A DNA stretch of 64,000 nucleotides, taken from Skermania piniformis (GTDB taxonomy: Bacteria; Actinomycetota; Actinomycetes; Mycobacteriales; Mycobacteriaceae). The position numbers were made by a program, and so were the translations under genes. The stretch is taken from the NCBI RefSeq assembly GCF_019285775.1, contig NZ_CP079105.1, positions 1,798,001 to 1,862,000 on the forward strand, in the 5' to 3' direction. Of the stretch, positions 34,018 to 42,833 are shown piece after piece. Every line of letters starts with the position of its first letter. The stretch's first letter is position 1. The notes beneath the pieces are model-generated. The model searched no databases. It saw only the letters and a program-made list of their open reading frames with translations, and had not been told where the DNA came from.

Positions 34018-34836
34018 TCAGCGCCGGCGATTCATCAGGGCCAGGGTGGCGTCGGCGGCGTCGAGTTCGATCCCCGGGGTCACGCCGGCCGAGGCGGCCA
34101 GCTCGGCGATCAGCCCGACGTCTTTGCGCAGCAGGTCGCCGGCGTGCTGGGCCAGCCGGTCCAGGGTGCCGCCGGCCGAGACGATCCGGCCGAGCGCGAA
34201 GCTGTTCGCGGTTCCGTGGGTGATCACCTCGCCGAGCCGTTCCGGGGCGACGCCGAGTTCGGTGCCGAGCCGTAGAGTGCCCTGCGCGGTCGCGAGGTTG
34301 GCCGTGAACAGCACGTTGTTCAGCAGTTTTGCCATCTGGCCGGAGCCGACCTCGCCCAGATGGACGATCGGGTCGGCGTAGGTGGCGAACACCGGCCGGG
34401 CCCGCTCGACCACATCGTCCGGTCCGCCGACCATCACCAGCAGTCGCTGCTCGGCGGCCGCCTGACCGCCACCGCTGACCGGCGCGTCGATCACCGAGAC
34501 ACCCTGGACACCGGCTAGTTCGGCCAGTTCGCGGCAGGTGTCCGGATGCACGGTGGAGTGGATCGCCAGGATCGAGCCCGGCGCCAGCCCGGCGAGCACG
34601 CCCTGCTCGCCGGTCACCACCTCGCGGACGTCGGCGTCGCCGACGACGCATATCCCGACCAGGTCACTGGTTGCGGCGAGGGCGGCGGGGGAGTCGGCGA
34701 CGGCCGCCGCGGTGTCGGAGAACGGTTCCACCGACACCGGGCGGCGTGCCCACAGTGTGGTCGGATAGCCGGCCTCGGCGATCCGTCGTGCCATCGGCCC
34801 ACCCTGGCTGCCCAGTCCGATGAATCCGACCCGCAT
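34018..34836 (-). CDS. 3-hydroxyisobutyrate dehydrogenase-like beta-hydroxyacid dehydrogenase
   Basis: 272 residues. The Rossmann start GFIGLGSQGGPMA, the DAPVSGGGQAAAE substrate loop (family DAPVSGG), and the catalytic Lys in GSGQMAKLLNN are all in place. It oxidises a 3-hydroxy acid with NAD(P)+. The ATG overlaps the DoxX-gene stop. Last gene of the long minus-strand catabolic operon starting near 41173. Confidence 0.88.
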   Translation of the reverse strand: MRVGFIGLGSQGGPMARRIAEAGYPTTLWARRPVSVEPFSDTAAAVADSPAALAATSDLVGICVVGDADVREVVTGEQGVLAGLAPGSILAIHSTVHPDTCRELAELAGVQGVSVIDAPVSGGGQAAAEQRLLVMVGGPDDVVERARPVFATYADPIVHLGEVGSGQMAKLLNNVLFTANLATAQGTLRLGTELGVAPERLGEVITHGTANSFALGRIVSAGGTLDRLAQHAGDLLRKDVGLIAELAASAGVTPGIELDAADATLALMNRRR

Positions 34837-35348
34837 CACGCCACCTTCTCGGCATGGGCAGGGGCGGGGCGGTAGAACACAGCCAGCAGACCGGCGGTCG
34901 CGAGCGCGCCGAGTCCGGCCGCGGCCGCACCGCCGGCCCAACCGTCGACGACGATGTCGGCGGCGTGGTCGATCGAGGCCCGGCCCGGGCCCAGCATGGC
35001 GAGTGCCACCGCGGTGACGGCGAGCACCAGCACGTACTCGTAGCCCTCCTTGAACACGAAGAAGCCGTTCGGTCGGTGCGCCAGCAACCCGGCGACCAGC
35101 ATCACGCCGACCACGGCGGCGCAGGCGAGCGGGGTGAGCAGGCCGAGGATCAGCAACACGCCGGCGCCGATCTCGGTGACCACGCTCATCCATGCCTGGA
35201 ACACACCGTTGCGCAGGCCGAGGCTCTCGAACCAGCGTCCGGTGCCGGCGATCTTGCCGCCGCCGAGCCAGTGGTTCACCCCGTGCGATATCAGCGTCAC
35301 ACCCACTACCAGTCGTAGCAGCAGGAGCGCGGTATCCGTCGCTTCCAT
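34836..35348 (-). CDS. DoxX-family membrane protein
   Basis: 170 residues with four hydrophobic helices (about 7-25, 52-75, 80-98 and 105-125) and the DoxX start pattern LLLLRLVVGVTLISHGVNHW. DoxX proteins are small membrane proteins linked to quinone or redox processes. ATG 35348 follows GGAAGG by 9 nt and is preferred to the ATG at 35357, which sits inside that site. Gap to the hydrolase gene is 5 bp. Confidence 0.8.
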   Translation of the reverse strand: MEATDTALLLLRLVVGVTLISHGVNHWLGGGKIAGTGRWFESLGLRNGVFQAWMSVVTEIGAGVLLILGLLTPLACAAVVGVMLVAGLLAHRPNGFFVFKEGYEYVLVLAVTAVALAMLGPGRASIDHAADIVVDGWAGGAAAAGLGALATAGLLAVFYRPAPAHAEKVA

Positions 35349-35353
35349 TCCGA

Positions 35354-36268
35354 TCATCCTTCCGGCGGTGCCGTTTCGGCCGTCACGATGCACTCCTCGA
35401 CAAACGACAGCACACCCAGGTGGTAGGCCGCGGCGGTGTACCCGACGCTGGTGTTGTGGGCGGTGCCGAACTGCCGATTGAGCACCACCCGGGGCGCCGC
35501 GGTGAACAGGGCACCGACCTCGGCCAGTCCCGCCGGATCGCTGCGCCACACCCGTTCGTGGTCGCCGACGGTGAATCGCACGGGGATTCGCACCCGGGCA
35601 GCGAGCTCGGGGAAGTCCTTGTTCGGCCAGTCGACGACGCCGGTCGCTTCGATCCGCGGACCGGGTACCGCGATCGCGCCGCCACGGAGCACGTCCGGCG
35701 GATAGAGGTGGATCGGGTTCCAGATCAGGTCACCGACCCCGGGCGGCCGGGGGTTGTCCGGACTCACCGAACGGAGCAGCTCCATCGCATCCGGGTGGTA
35801 CTCGCGGCCGGTGCCGGCCAGCTCGAGCCCGATCAGATCGCGGTAGCGGACATCGGTCGCCATCCGCAGCGTCAGCTCCGATCCGGCCGAATGCGATAGC
35901 AGGAACAAGCCGGCGCCACGCGGTAGCCCGGCCAGAAGTGCCTGTACCGCCCCGAACATCAGATCGACTCGGGCCGCCGGGGTGGCGAGCCGGTCGGTGA
36001 ACGGTGCCGATGCCCCGTAACCCGGCCGGTCCGGCGCGAGCACCGTGAACCCCAGTCGGCGGGCCAGGCGGACCAGCGACAACTCCGGATGGCCGGGATA
36101 ATCGAAGTAGGCGCCGGTGGTGGCGCCGCCGTGCAAGGCGACGAGCACCGCTCGCGGATCGGGTGACTCCGCCAGCAGCGCCGACACCGGGATGCCCGCG
36201 ACGTCGACGACCACCGATTCCGGTTCGGGAACACCGGTATCGGGGAGCTCGGACCGAGTCAGCGTCAT
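35354..36268 (-). CDS. Alpha/beta hydrolase
   Basis: 304 residues. The nucleophile elbow is SHSAGS (Ser in a G-x-S-x-G variant with Ser in the first position), HGG near residue 47 supplies the oxyanion region, and VGDHERVW plus AHNTS fit the Asp/His strand ends. Esterase, thioesterase or C-C hydrolase are possible; no meta-cleavage neighbour supports the last. Its ATG lies in the third copy of a triplicated stop-start junction (36264-36314). Confidence 0.82.
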   Translation of the reverse strand: MTLTRSELPDTGVPEPESVVVDVAGIPVSALLAESPDPRAVLVALHGGATTGAYFDYPGHPELSLVRLARRLGFTVLAPDRPGYGASAPFTDRLATPAARVDLMFGAVQALLAGLPRGAGLFLLSHSAGSELTLRMATDVRYRDLIGLELAGTGREYHPDAMELLRSVSPDNPRPPGVGDLIWNPIHLYPPDVLRGGAIAVPGPRIEATGVVDWPNKDFPELAARVRIPVRFTVGDHERVWRSDPAGLAEVGALFTAAPRVVLNRQFGTAHNTSVGYTAAAYHLGVLSFVEECIVTAETAPPEG

Positions 36269-36314
36269 GAATCGGCTCGCGTCATGAATCGGCTCGCGTC
36301 ATGAATCGGCCCGC
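36264..36314. repeat. Triplicated 17-bp stop/start junction
   Basis: Three tandem 17-bp units (36264-36280, 36281-36297, 36298-36314; one mismatch in the last) cover the junction of the DUF35-thiolase and hydrolase genes. Each holds TCATGA in the minus sense, that is a stop overlapping an ATG. The result is two 6-codon cistrons (both MTRADS), at 36302-36282 and 36285-36265, between the real stop and the real start. Confidence 0.9.
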
Positions 36315-37960
36315 AGCAGTAGCGCACCGCCCGGGGTCAGCCCGCCGCTGGTGACGACCGCCACCCGGGCATCCGGCACCTGCCGGGCGCCGCCGTCCCC
36401 GCGCAGCTGCACCACGGCCTCGTGCAGCAGCCCCAGACCGTGGGTCCGGCCGTGCGAGAGCTGCCCGCCGTGCGTGTTGAGCGGCAGCTTCCCGTCTCGG
36501 GCGATGGTGTGTCCACCGTCGAGAAAGTCCCGCGCCTCGCCGATTCCGCAGAAGCCGAGTGCTTCGATCCAGGACAGACAGTTGAACGTGAAGCCGTCGT
36601 AGAGTTCGGCCACGTCGACGTCGTCCGGACGCAGATCGGTGCGCGTCCACAGGTGCGCGGCGGGGCCGAGCACCTGTGGTTCGTGGGTGAGGGTGCTCTG
36701 GTCCCACTCGATCCGTTCGACGATCTGCGTTCCGACCGCCTCGACCAGCACCGGCGTGCTCGGCAGGTCCTTGGCGGCATCCTTGGCCGAGACCACGACG
36801 GCTACCGCGCCGTCGCACGGGACGTCGCAGTCGTAGAGCCCGAACGGGGTCGTGACCGGCCGGGCATTCAGGTAGTCGTCCATCGTCATCGGATCGCGGT
36901 ACACCGCGGTCGGGTCGAGGGCGGCGTTCGCCCGCTGGTTCAGCGCGATCCAGCCCAGCGTCTCGCGCGTCGTTCCGTAGTCGTGGAAGTGCCGTTGCGC
37001 CTTCTGCGCCAGGGTATGCGCCGCAGACGTCGCCCCGAACGGCAACTGCCAGCTGGTGGTCCGGCCGCCCGACGGGGTGATCCGGCCGGTTTTCATCAGC
37101 TCGGCGAACGTCGCCTCCCAGACCGTCCGGAAACACACCACGTGTCGGGCCACGCCGGCGGAGACCGCGATCATCGCGGCGATGACCGAGCCGCCCGGCC
37201 CGAAGGTCTCGATCCCACCGTTGTGCCAGACCGGCCGGATACCCAACGCAGCCTCCAGCGCGGTGACCCCGCCCTCGCCCATCCCGCCCAGGTTGCCGCC
37301 GCCGGGATAGGAGGCCAGCCCGTCGATGTCGGCGAAGGTCAGTCCGGCATCGGCGACCGCGCGTTCGCAGGCCTCGACGGTGAGGGCGAGCGGGGGGATC
37401 ATCAGCCGACGACCGATCCGGGACATGCCGATTCCGGTCAGCGCGACGTCGTCCTCGAACTTTCGGGTGCCCAGCATCGGGCGGACGTGCTCGGCGTAGC
37501 GGTCCGGCGGGATCTCGTCGACCGGCAGCGGACCGAGCGCGCCGTCGGTCGGCCGGAACAGCGGTAACCACACGTCGCCGTCGGGCTGAAACACCACCTC
37601 GACCGGCATGCCCAACCGAAGATCGGCCGGATCTGCTTCGATGATGTTGGTGCTCAGCCGAACCCGCGGGTCTTCGGCCAGAGCCACCGTGGCCACCACG
37701 TACGGCGGTGTCATCCCGGGCACGGCGAATCGGTGATTGACCGTGTAGCTCGCCAGGGTCGCCGCCCCGGACACGTCCCGAACCCCGAGATCGTGGCCAC
37801 GGCAGTATCGGCAGATCGGTTGCGGCGGATGCAGTAACGCCGCGCACGACCGGCACTCCTGGATCCGCAGGATGCCGTCGCCGCCTGCGGTCCAGAAGAA
37901 TTCGGTGTCCAGGCCGAGCAGTGGTAGTGGTCGACCGGACGCGTTCCTAGATTCGGGCAT
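36299..37960 (-). CDS. DUF35/OB-fold fused to a thiolase-like (Ltp2-type) protein
   Basis: 553 residues. The N-terminal 150 residues are a DUF35 module with a rubredoxin-like zinc knuckle (C36, C39, C50, C53) and an OB-fold. The rest (about 160-553) is an SCP2-type thiolase fold, with YDGFTFNCLSWIEALGFC and a C-terminal GGQLSHGRTHG. In steroid side-chain degradation, Ltp2-type aldolases need a separate DUF35 partner for retro-aldol cleavage; here both are one chain. ATG 37960 overlaps the P450 gene end by 14 nt. Aldolase or thiolase activity is inferred. Confidence 0.82.
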   Translation of the reverse strand: MPESRNASGRPLPLLGLDTEFFWTAGGDGILRIQECRSCAALLHPPQPICRYCRGHDLGVRDVSGAATLASYTVNHRFAVPGMTPPYVVATVALAEDPRVRLSTNIIEADPADLRLGMPVEVVFQPDGDVWLPLFRPTDGALGPLPVDEIPPDRYAEHVRPMLGTRKFEDDVALTGIGMSRIGRRLMIPPLALTVEACERAVADAGLTFADIDGLASYPGGGNLGGMGEGGVTALEAALGIRPVWHNGGIETFGPGGSVIAAMIAVSAGVARHVVCFRTVWEATFAELMKTGRITPSGGRTTSWQLPFGATSAAHTLAQKAQRHFHDYGTTRETLGWIALNQRANAALDPTAVYRDPMTMDDYLNARPVTTPFGLYDCDVPCDGAVAVVVSAKDAAKDLPSTPVLVEAVGTQIVERIEWDQSTLTHEPQVLGPAAHLWTRTDLRPDDVDVAELYDGFTFNCLSWIEALGFCGIGEARDFLDGGHTIARDGKLPLNTHGGQLSHGRTHGLGLLHEAVVQLRGDGGARQVPDARVAVVTSGGLTPGGALLLRADS

Positions 37961-39353
37961 CGTCACGGTGCACGGTGACCGGCTCCGCAAGTTCCTGATC
38001 GTCGACCACCTGTTGCAGTTTCGCCAGGGTTTCCGCCAGCCCGGGACCGAGTCGGGGACCGGGGGTGAACGTCGCCGGTAGGTGCCGCATGCCCTGGATC
38101 ACCGCGATGGTGTCGTAGTGCACCGTCTCCTCGGGGATCGCCCGGTAATCCGGCATCCGGTCGAGCACCGCCACCAGCATCCGTTTGAATACGGTGCGGG
38201 CCACGTTGGAGCCGATGCATCGGTGGATGCCCAGGCCGAAGCTGTAGTGCCGGTTGCCGCGGCGGTCCAGTCGAATCTGGTCCGGATCCTCGAACACCGC
38301 GGGATCGCGGTTGGCCATCGCCCAGGACAGCCACACCCGGTCGCCTTCCTTGAACGCGGTCCCGGCCACCTCGCAATCGGCTGCGATGGTGCGGCCGTCG
38401 CCGGGTGCCGGCGCGTAGTACCGCAGGAACTCCTCGGTGGCCGGGTCGAGCAGGTGGTCGCGCTCTCGACTCAGCAGGTCTCGCTGTTCCGGGTTCTGCG
38501 ACAGCCATTCCAGCGCGTGTGCGGTGAGCGCAGTGGTGGTGTCGAAGCCGCCCCCGATGAGCAGCGCGAGCATGCCCAGAATCTCCATGTCGGGTACGGG
38601 TTCGCCGTTCATCGTGGCATTCGCGACCGCCTGGATCAGCCCGGGACGGGGTTTTCCCCGCACCTCGAACAGGTTGGTCAGCAGGTCGATCCCCATCGTC
38701 CGGTGCATGTCGGCGATCCGCGGATAGTCCGGCGAGTCGGGCGGGGTGTACACGGCGGCGTGTACCGGTTCGTTGTAGATCTCCCATTTGGCCAGCGGCA
38801 CACCGAGCATCCCGAGGGTGAGCACCGCGGGAACGACGTTGGCCAGGTGGTCGACGAAGTCGATCCGGCCACTTTCGATGTGTTCGTCGAGCGCCGCGCG
38901 GACCACCTCGTCGACGAACGGAATCCAGCGTTTCACCGCTGCCGGAGACAGATAGGGGTTCAGCGCCGAGCGCAGTTCCCGATGCTCGGGCTCGTCCATC
39001 TCCAGGATGCCGCCGCGGACGCCGCTCGCCCGGGCCGGCTTGGGAATCGAGATCCCCTGGTAACCCTTGCGTTCGCCGTTGACGTCGTGGTCGTTGGAGA
39101 CGTGCGGACAGCGCGCCAGCTCGAACACCTCGCGATTGCCGGCGGCAACCCAGTGGCCGTCGTAGGTATCGCTCCAGGCGAGGGGGCACTCGTCCTGCAT
39201 CTGCTCGGTGATCGTCTGGAACTGTTCGCGATACTCCGGCGCGTAGCGATCGAAGTGGAAGCGCGGTGTCTTGCGAGCGTCTGTGGCGGCTGTCGTCAGG
39301 TCGGCGGCTGTCGTCAGGTCACTGCCGACCGCCGCATCGTGGTCCGTCGTCAT
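37947..39353 (-). CDS. Cytochrome P450
   Basis: 468 residues. I-helix GGGFDTTT, E-x-x-R in EEFLRYY, and heme loop FGLGIHRCIG with axial Cys379 are present. The N-terminal extension carries an internal 6-residue duplication (DLTTAA twice) from an 18-bp tandem repeat. The ferredoxin gene's stop overlaps its ATG (ATGA), so that ferredoxin is its probable donor. Within the operon it would hydroxylate the substrate before CoA-dependent cleavage. It is a different subfamily from the P450 at 13.8 kb. Confidence 0.92.
   Translation of the reverse strand: MTTDHDAAVGSDLTTAADLTTAATDARKTPRFHFDRYAPEYREQFQTITEQMQDECPLAWSDTYDGHWVAAGNREVFELARCPHVSNDHDVNGERKGYQGISIPKPARASGVRGGILEMDEPEHRELRSALNPYLSPAAVKRWIPFVDEVVRAALDEHIESGRIDFVDHLANVVPAVLTLGMLGVPLAKWEIYNEPVHAAVYTPPDSPDYPRIADMHRTMGIDLLTNLFEVRGKPRPGLIQAVANATMNGEPVPDMEILGMLALLIGGGFDTTTALTAHALEWLSQNPEQRDLLSRERDHLLDPATEEFLRYYAPAPGDGRTIAADCEVAGTAFKEGDRVWLSWAMANRDPAVFEDPDQIRLDRRGNRHYSFGLGIHRCIGSNVARTVFKRMLVAVLDRMPDYRAIPEETVHYDTIAVIQGMRHLPATFTPGPRLGPGLAETLAKLQQVVDDQELAEPVTVHRDDARI
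39285..39320. repeat. 18-bp in-frame tandem duplication in the P450 gene
   Basis: GGCGGCTGTCGTCAGGTC occurs twice in direct tandem (39285-39302 and 39303-39320), duplicating six residues of the P450 N-terminal extension. The unit is a multiple of three, so the reading frame is kept. Probably replication slippage. Confidence 0.9.
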
Positions 39354-39559
39354 ACCGGTGCTTCCTCCTCGACCAGCGAGATGGCCCGCTCCGGACAGGA
39401 CTGCACCGCCTCGCGTACATCCGCCTCTTGCTCGACCGGGACCTGCTCGGTGACCGGCGACGCGTGGCCGTCGATATCGCTGAGCTCGAACGCCTGCGGA
39501 GCGGTCATTGCGCAGAGCGTATGTCCCTGGCAGCGTTCGTGGTCGACGTGAACCTTCAT
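39350..39559 (-). CDS. Single-cluster ferredoxin (C-x2-H-x2-C type)
   Basis: 69 residues with C10, H13, C16 and C55 (in QSCPER): the same ligand pattern as the ferredoxin at 15.1 kb, but lacking its extra Cys. ATG 39559 follows GAGGACG; a longer in-frame start is not needed. The stop overlaps the P450 ATG, marking it as that enzyme's electron carrier. Confidence 0.9.
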   Translation of the reverse strand: MKVHVDHERCQGHTLCAMTAPQAFELSDIDGHASPVTEQVPVEQEADVREAVQSCPERAISLVEEEAPV

Positions 39560-39573
39560 GGAGCTTCGTCCTC

Positions 39574-40434
39574 TCAGATGTGGTGCTCGTACCACTTCAG
39601 ATAGCCGCCGGCATCGATTCGCAGTTGTGTTCCGGTGACGAAACGTGACTCGTCGGAGGCCAGGAACAGCACCGCGTCACTGATATCGCCCGCCTCGACG
39701 TACGGGGTCGGCATCGCCTGCTGCACGCTGAAGACCGGTTCGGCATCGGCGCGGGTCGGATTCTCCAGATCGGGCCGGAACGAGCGGTACATCGGCTCGC
39801 TCTGCAGCATCGGGGTGTTGCAGTTGGTCGGGTGGATCACGTTGGCCCGAATACTCTTCGGTGCGATATGCAGCGCGAGCATGTGCACGTACTGGGCCAG
39901 TCCGCGCTTGGCCACCACGTAGGCCACGCCGCCCGGATCTCGCCCTGGCACGTCGGTCTTGGAGATGTCCATCAGCGCCGCTACCGAACCCGTCGCGATG
40001 ATCGACGCGCCGGCATTCAGGTGCGGAAGTGCCGCCTGGATGGTGTTGATCACGCCGATCAGGTTGGTGTCGATGACATCGGACCAGGCCTGCCATTGCG
40101 GCTCGCCCTTCATCCCGGCGATCCCGGCCTGGGCGACCACGACGTCGAGGTGGCCGAACTCGGCGACACCCTGCTCGACCACCTCGCGCAGCCGTGCGGC
40201 GTCGCGGACGTCGGCCTGTTCGGCGATGATCCGATGCCCGGTCTTCTCCACCAGTCGGGCGGTCTCGTCCAAATCTTCCGGCCGGGCGAGCGGGTAGCCG
40301 ATCGAGTCGATGTCGTGGCAGATATCGACGGCGATGATGTCGGCGCCCTCCTCCGCGAGCCGTACGGCGTGGCTTCGGCCTTGGCCGCGGGCGGCGCCGG
40401 TGACGAAGGCGACCTTGCCCTCTACGCGTCCCAT
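39574..40434 (-). CDS. Mycofactocin-coupled-type SDR dehydrogenase
   Basis: 286 residues, longer than a classical SDR. The TGAARGQGRSHAVRLAEEGAD signature and the insertion after the second strand (VDICHDIDSIGYPLA) are characteristic of the mycofactocin-associated subfamily, which keeps NAD(H) bound and passes electrons to the peptide-derived cofactor mycofactocin. The catalytic YVVAKRG variant of Y-x3-K is present. It likely oxidises an alcohol made by the P450. The mycofactocin biosynthetic genes themselves are not in this window. Confidence 0.87.
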   Translation of the reverse strand: MGRVEGKVAFVTGAARGQGRSHAVRLAEEGADIIAVDICHDIDSIGYPLARPEDLDETARLVEKTGHRIIAEQADVRDAARLREVVEQGVAEFGHLDVVVAQAGIAGMKGEPQWQAWSDVIDTNLIGVINTIQAALPHLNAGASIIATGSVAALMDISKTDVPGRDPGGVAYVVAKRGLAQYVHMLALHIAPKSIRANVIHPTNCNTPMLQSEPMYRSFRPDLENPTRADAEPVFSVQQAMPTPYVEAGDISDAVLFLASDESRFVTGTQLRIDAGGYLKWYEHHI

Positions 40435-40465
40435 CGGGGTTCCTCTCTGATTGCGGTTTCCTGAC

Positions 40466-41173
40466 TCAGGTGTTCCGGCCGCCGTTGACTCCGATGATCT
40501 GACCGGTGATGTAGCCGGCTTCCTCGGCGATCAGGAAGGAGCAGGTGGCGGCGAGATCGGCCGGCGTGCCGACGCGGCGTACCGGGGTGCGCGCGATGTG
40601 CTCGTCGACGGTGCCGCCCAGGCGACCGGCTTCCTCGCTCTTGCGCAGCATCGGTGTGTCGATAAATCCGGGAGTTACCGCGTTGACGGTGATCCCGGAC
40701 GGGCCGAGCTCCAGCGCCAGCGCCTTGGTCAGCCCGTTCACCGCGGACTTCGCGGCGACATAGTGCGCCATGAACGGCTGGCCGGAGTGCGTGCTCGACG
40801 ACGAGATGTTGACGATTCGGCCCCAACCGGCGTCGAACATGTCCGGCAAGACGGTCTGCGCGGCATGGAAGACACCGTGCAGGTTCACCTCGATCACCCG
40901 TTGCCACTCGGCGAAGGAGAGGTTGCGGAACCGTTTGAAGCCGTCCAGTCCGGCCGAGTTCACCAGCACCGTCACCGGTCCGATCCGACCGCGGATCGCA
41001 TCGACCGCCGCGGCAACCTGTTCCGGGTCGGTGACATCTGCGCGGAAGGCCAGATCGTCCTCCGCGGGGGGATTCAGATCCAGGGTGGCGACGTGAAACC
41101 CGTCGCTGCGCAATCGTTCGGCGATTCCGCGGCCGATGCCGGAGGCGCCGCCGGTGACCACAGCCGTCTTCAC
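40466..41173 (-). CDS. Short-chain dehydrogenase/reductase
   Basis: 235 residues. TGGASGIG near the start, the NSAG segment, catalytic Ser in NISSSSTH and Y-x3-K in YVAAKSAV are visible. The C-terminus ends in GVNGGRNT. GTG 41173 follows GGAGAGGG; longer in-frame versions run through the operator region and are rejected. First gene of the eight-gene minus-strand operon, divergent from the aldehyde dehydrogenase. Confidence 0.85.
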   Translation of the reverse strand: MKTAVVTGGASGIGRGIAERLRSDGFHVATLDLNPPAEDDLAFRADVTDPEQVAAAVDAIRGRIGPVTVLVNSAGLDGFKRFRNLSFAEWQRVIEVNLHGVFHAAQTVLPDMFDAGWGRIVNISSSSTHSGQPFMAHYVAAKSAVNGLTKALALELGPSGITVNAVTPGFIDTPMLRKSEEAGRLGGTVDEHIARTPVRRVGTPADLAATCSFLIAEEAGYITGQIIGVNGGRNT

Positions 41174-41238
41174 GTCGAGTTTCCCTCTCCTCGGTCGGAA
41201 CGGCCGACCGACACGAATCACCGCGGCAAGAATGCCAC

Positions 41239-41253
41239 TTCCATTCAATGGAA
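41239..41253. promoter_or_regulatory. Perfect dyad operator candidate TTCCATT-C-AATGGAA
   Basis: A perfect 7-1-7 inverted repeat located 66 bp upstream of the minus-strand SDR start and in the promoter region between the two large catabolic operons. The symmetry and position are what a dimeric repressor would use. Confidence 0.5.
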
Positions 41254-41303
41254 ATCGTACTCTCAGCAACCGCGGGGCGGCAAGGGTGGGTATGTCCCAG
41301 GTC

Positions 41304-41317
41304 ACATCTGGAGATGT
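41304..41317. promoter_or_regulatory. Perfect dyad operator candidate ACATCT-GG-AGATGT
   Basis: A perfect 6-2-6 palindrome 50 bp before the aldehyde dehydrogenase start, in the same divergent intergenic region as the 41239-41253 dyad but unrelated in sequence. Two different regulators, or one per direction, are possible. Confidence 0.48.
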
Positions 41318-41366
41318 ATGCTTCTCGTAGGTGGAGAACATCATTACCGCCACGAGGAGGAGACGG

Positions 41367-42833
41367 ATGTCGACGCAGGAGAAGGCCGTGACGGTGACTC
41401 GTCGGCTGCTGATCGACGGAGAACTGATCGAGACGGACCGCACCCTGGCGTCGCTCAATCCGGCGACCGGTGAGGTCTACGGTTTCGCACCCGAGGCCGG
41501 AGTCGCCGAGGCCGACGCCGCGATCGCGGCCGCGCGGCGCGCGTTCGACACCACCGATTGGGCTACCGACGTCGAGCTGCGTGCCCGGTGCCTGCGTCAG
41601 CTCTACCAAGCCCTCCGGGACAACGTCGAGGAGCTGCGGGAGCTGACCATCGCCGAGGTCGGCGCCACCCGCAACCTCACTCTGGGCAATCAACTCGAGG
41701 CACCGTTCGAGATCGTCCGCTACTACGCCGACCTGCTCGACGACTACGCCTGGACCGAGGATCTGGGCAACGTCGAAGTCCGTGGTCAGCAGCACCACCG
41801 CTGGGTGGAGCACGAAGCCGCCGGCGTCGTCGCCGCGATCGTCGCCTACAACTACCCCCATCAGTTGGCGCTGGCCAAGCTGGCGCCGGCATTGGCGGCC
41901 GGCTGCACCATCGTGCTCAAGGGCGCTCCCGACACCCCCCTGGCCACCCTTGCGTTGGGTGAGATCATCGCCGAACACACCGACATCCCGGCGGGTGTGG
42001 TGAACGTGCTGTCTTCATCCGATGTGGCGGTGGGCAAGCGGATGACCACCCACCCGGACGTGGACGTGGTCACCTTCACCGGTTCCACCCCGGTCGGGCG
42101 CGAGATCATGGCGGCCGCCAGCGGAACACTCAAGCGGGTGTTCCTCGAGCTGGGTGGCAAGTCGGCGATGATCCTGCTCGACGACGCGGACTTCACCACG
42201 GCGGCCATGTTCGCGGCATTCAGCATCGTCACCCACGCCGGTCAGGGATGTGCGCTGACCACCCGGCTCCTGGTCCCGGCCGCGGCCCACGATCAGGTAG
42301 CGCAGCTGGTGGCGGCCAACTTCGGGCACGTCCGACACGGGGATCCGGGCGACTCCAGCACCTACATGGGCCCGCTGATCAGCGAGCGGCAACGAGACAA
42401 GGTCGACGGCCTGGTGCAGCGTGCGGTTGCCGACGGCGCGACCCTGGTCACCGGTGGCGAGAAGCTGGAGCCGGGCTTCTTCTATGCCCCGACCCTGCTC
42501 GCGAACGTCGACCCGGACAGCGAGATCGCCCAGGAGGAGGTGTTCGGTCCGGTCCTGGTGTTGATCCCGTACACCGACGACGACGACGCGGTGCGGATCG
42601 CGAACAACTCGCGCTACGGCTTGTCCGGGGCGGTGTTCGGCGCCGATTCGGAGCGAGCCAAGGCGGTGGCTCGACGGGTGCGTGCCGGCACGTTCAGTGT
42701 CAACGGCGGCAACTACTTTCATCCCGACGCGCCGTTCGGTGGCTACAAGCAGTCCGGGATCGGGCGGGAGATGGGTCGCGACGGGATGGCCGAGTTCCTG
42801 GAGCGTAAGACGCTCGCGGAGATCGTGCCGTGA
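41367..42833 (+). CDS. Aldehyde dehydrogenase
   Basis: 488 residues of the NAD(P)-dependent ALDH superfamily. The catalytic Glu lies in FLELGGKS, nucleophile C295 in HAGQGCALTT, and the EEVFGPVLVL segment and C-terminal GGYKQSGIGREMG are all conserved. Oxidises an aldehyde to an acid. ATG 41367 is preceded by GAGGAGGAGA at good spacing, which fixes the start over the upstream in-frame ATG-like codon. First gene of the plus-strand operon. Confidence 0.93.
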   Translation: MSTQEKAVTVTRRLLIDGELIETDRTLASLNPATGEVYGFAPEAGVAEADAAIAAARRAFDTTDWATDVELRARCLRQLYQALRDNVEELRELTIAEVGATRNLTLGNQLEAPFEIVRYYADLLDDYAWTEDLGNVEVRGQQHHRWVEHEAAGVVAAIVAYNYPHQLALAKLAPALAAGCTIVLKGAPDTPLATLALGEIIAEHTDIPAGVVNVLSSSDVAVGKRMTTHPDVDVVTFTGSTPVGREIMAAASGTLKRVFLELGGKSAMILLDDADFTTAAMFAAFSIVTHAGQGCALTTRLLVPAAAHDQVAQLVAANFGHVRHGDPGDSSTYMGPLISERQRDKVDGLVQRAVADGATLVTGGEKLEPGFFYAPTLLANVDPDSEIAQEEVFGPVLVLIPYTDDDDAVRIANNSRYGLSGAVFGADSERAKAVARRVRAGTFSVNGGNYFHPDAPFGGYKQSGIGREMGRDGMAEFLERKTLAEIVP

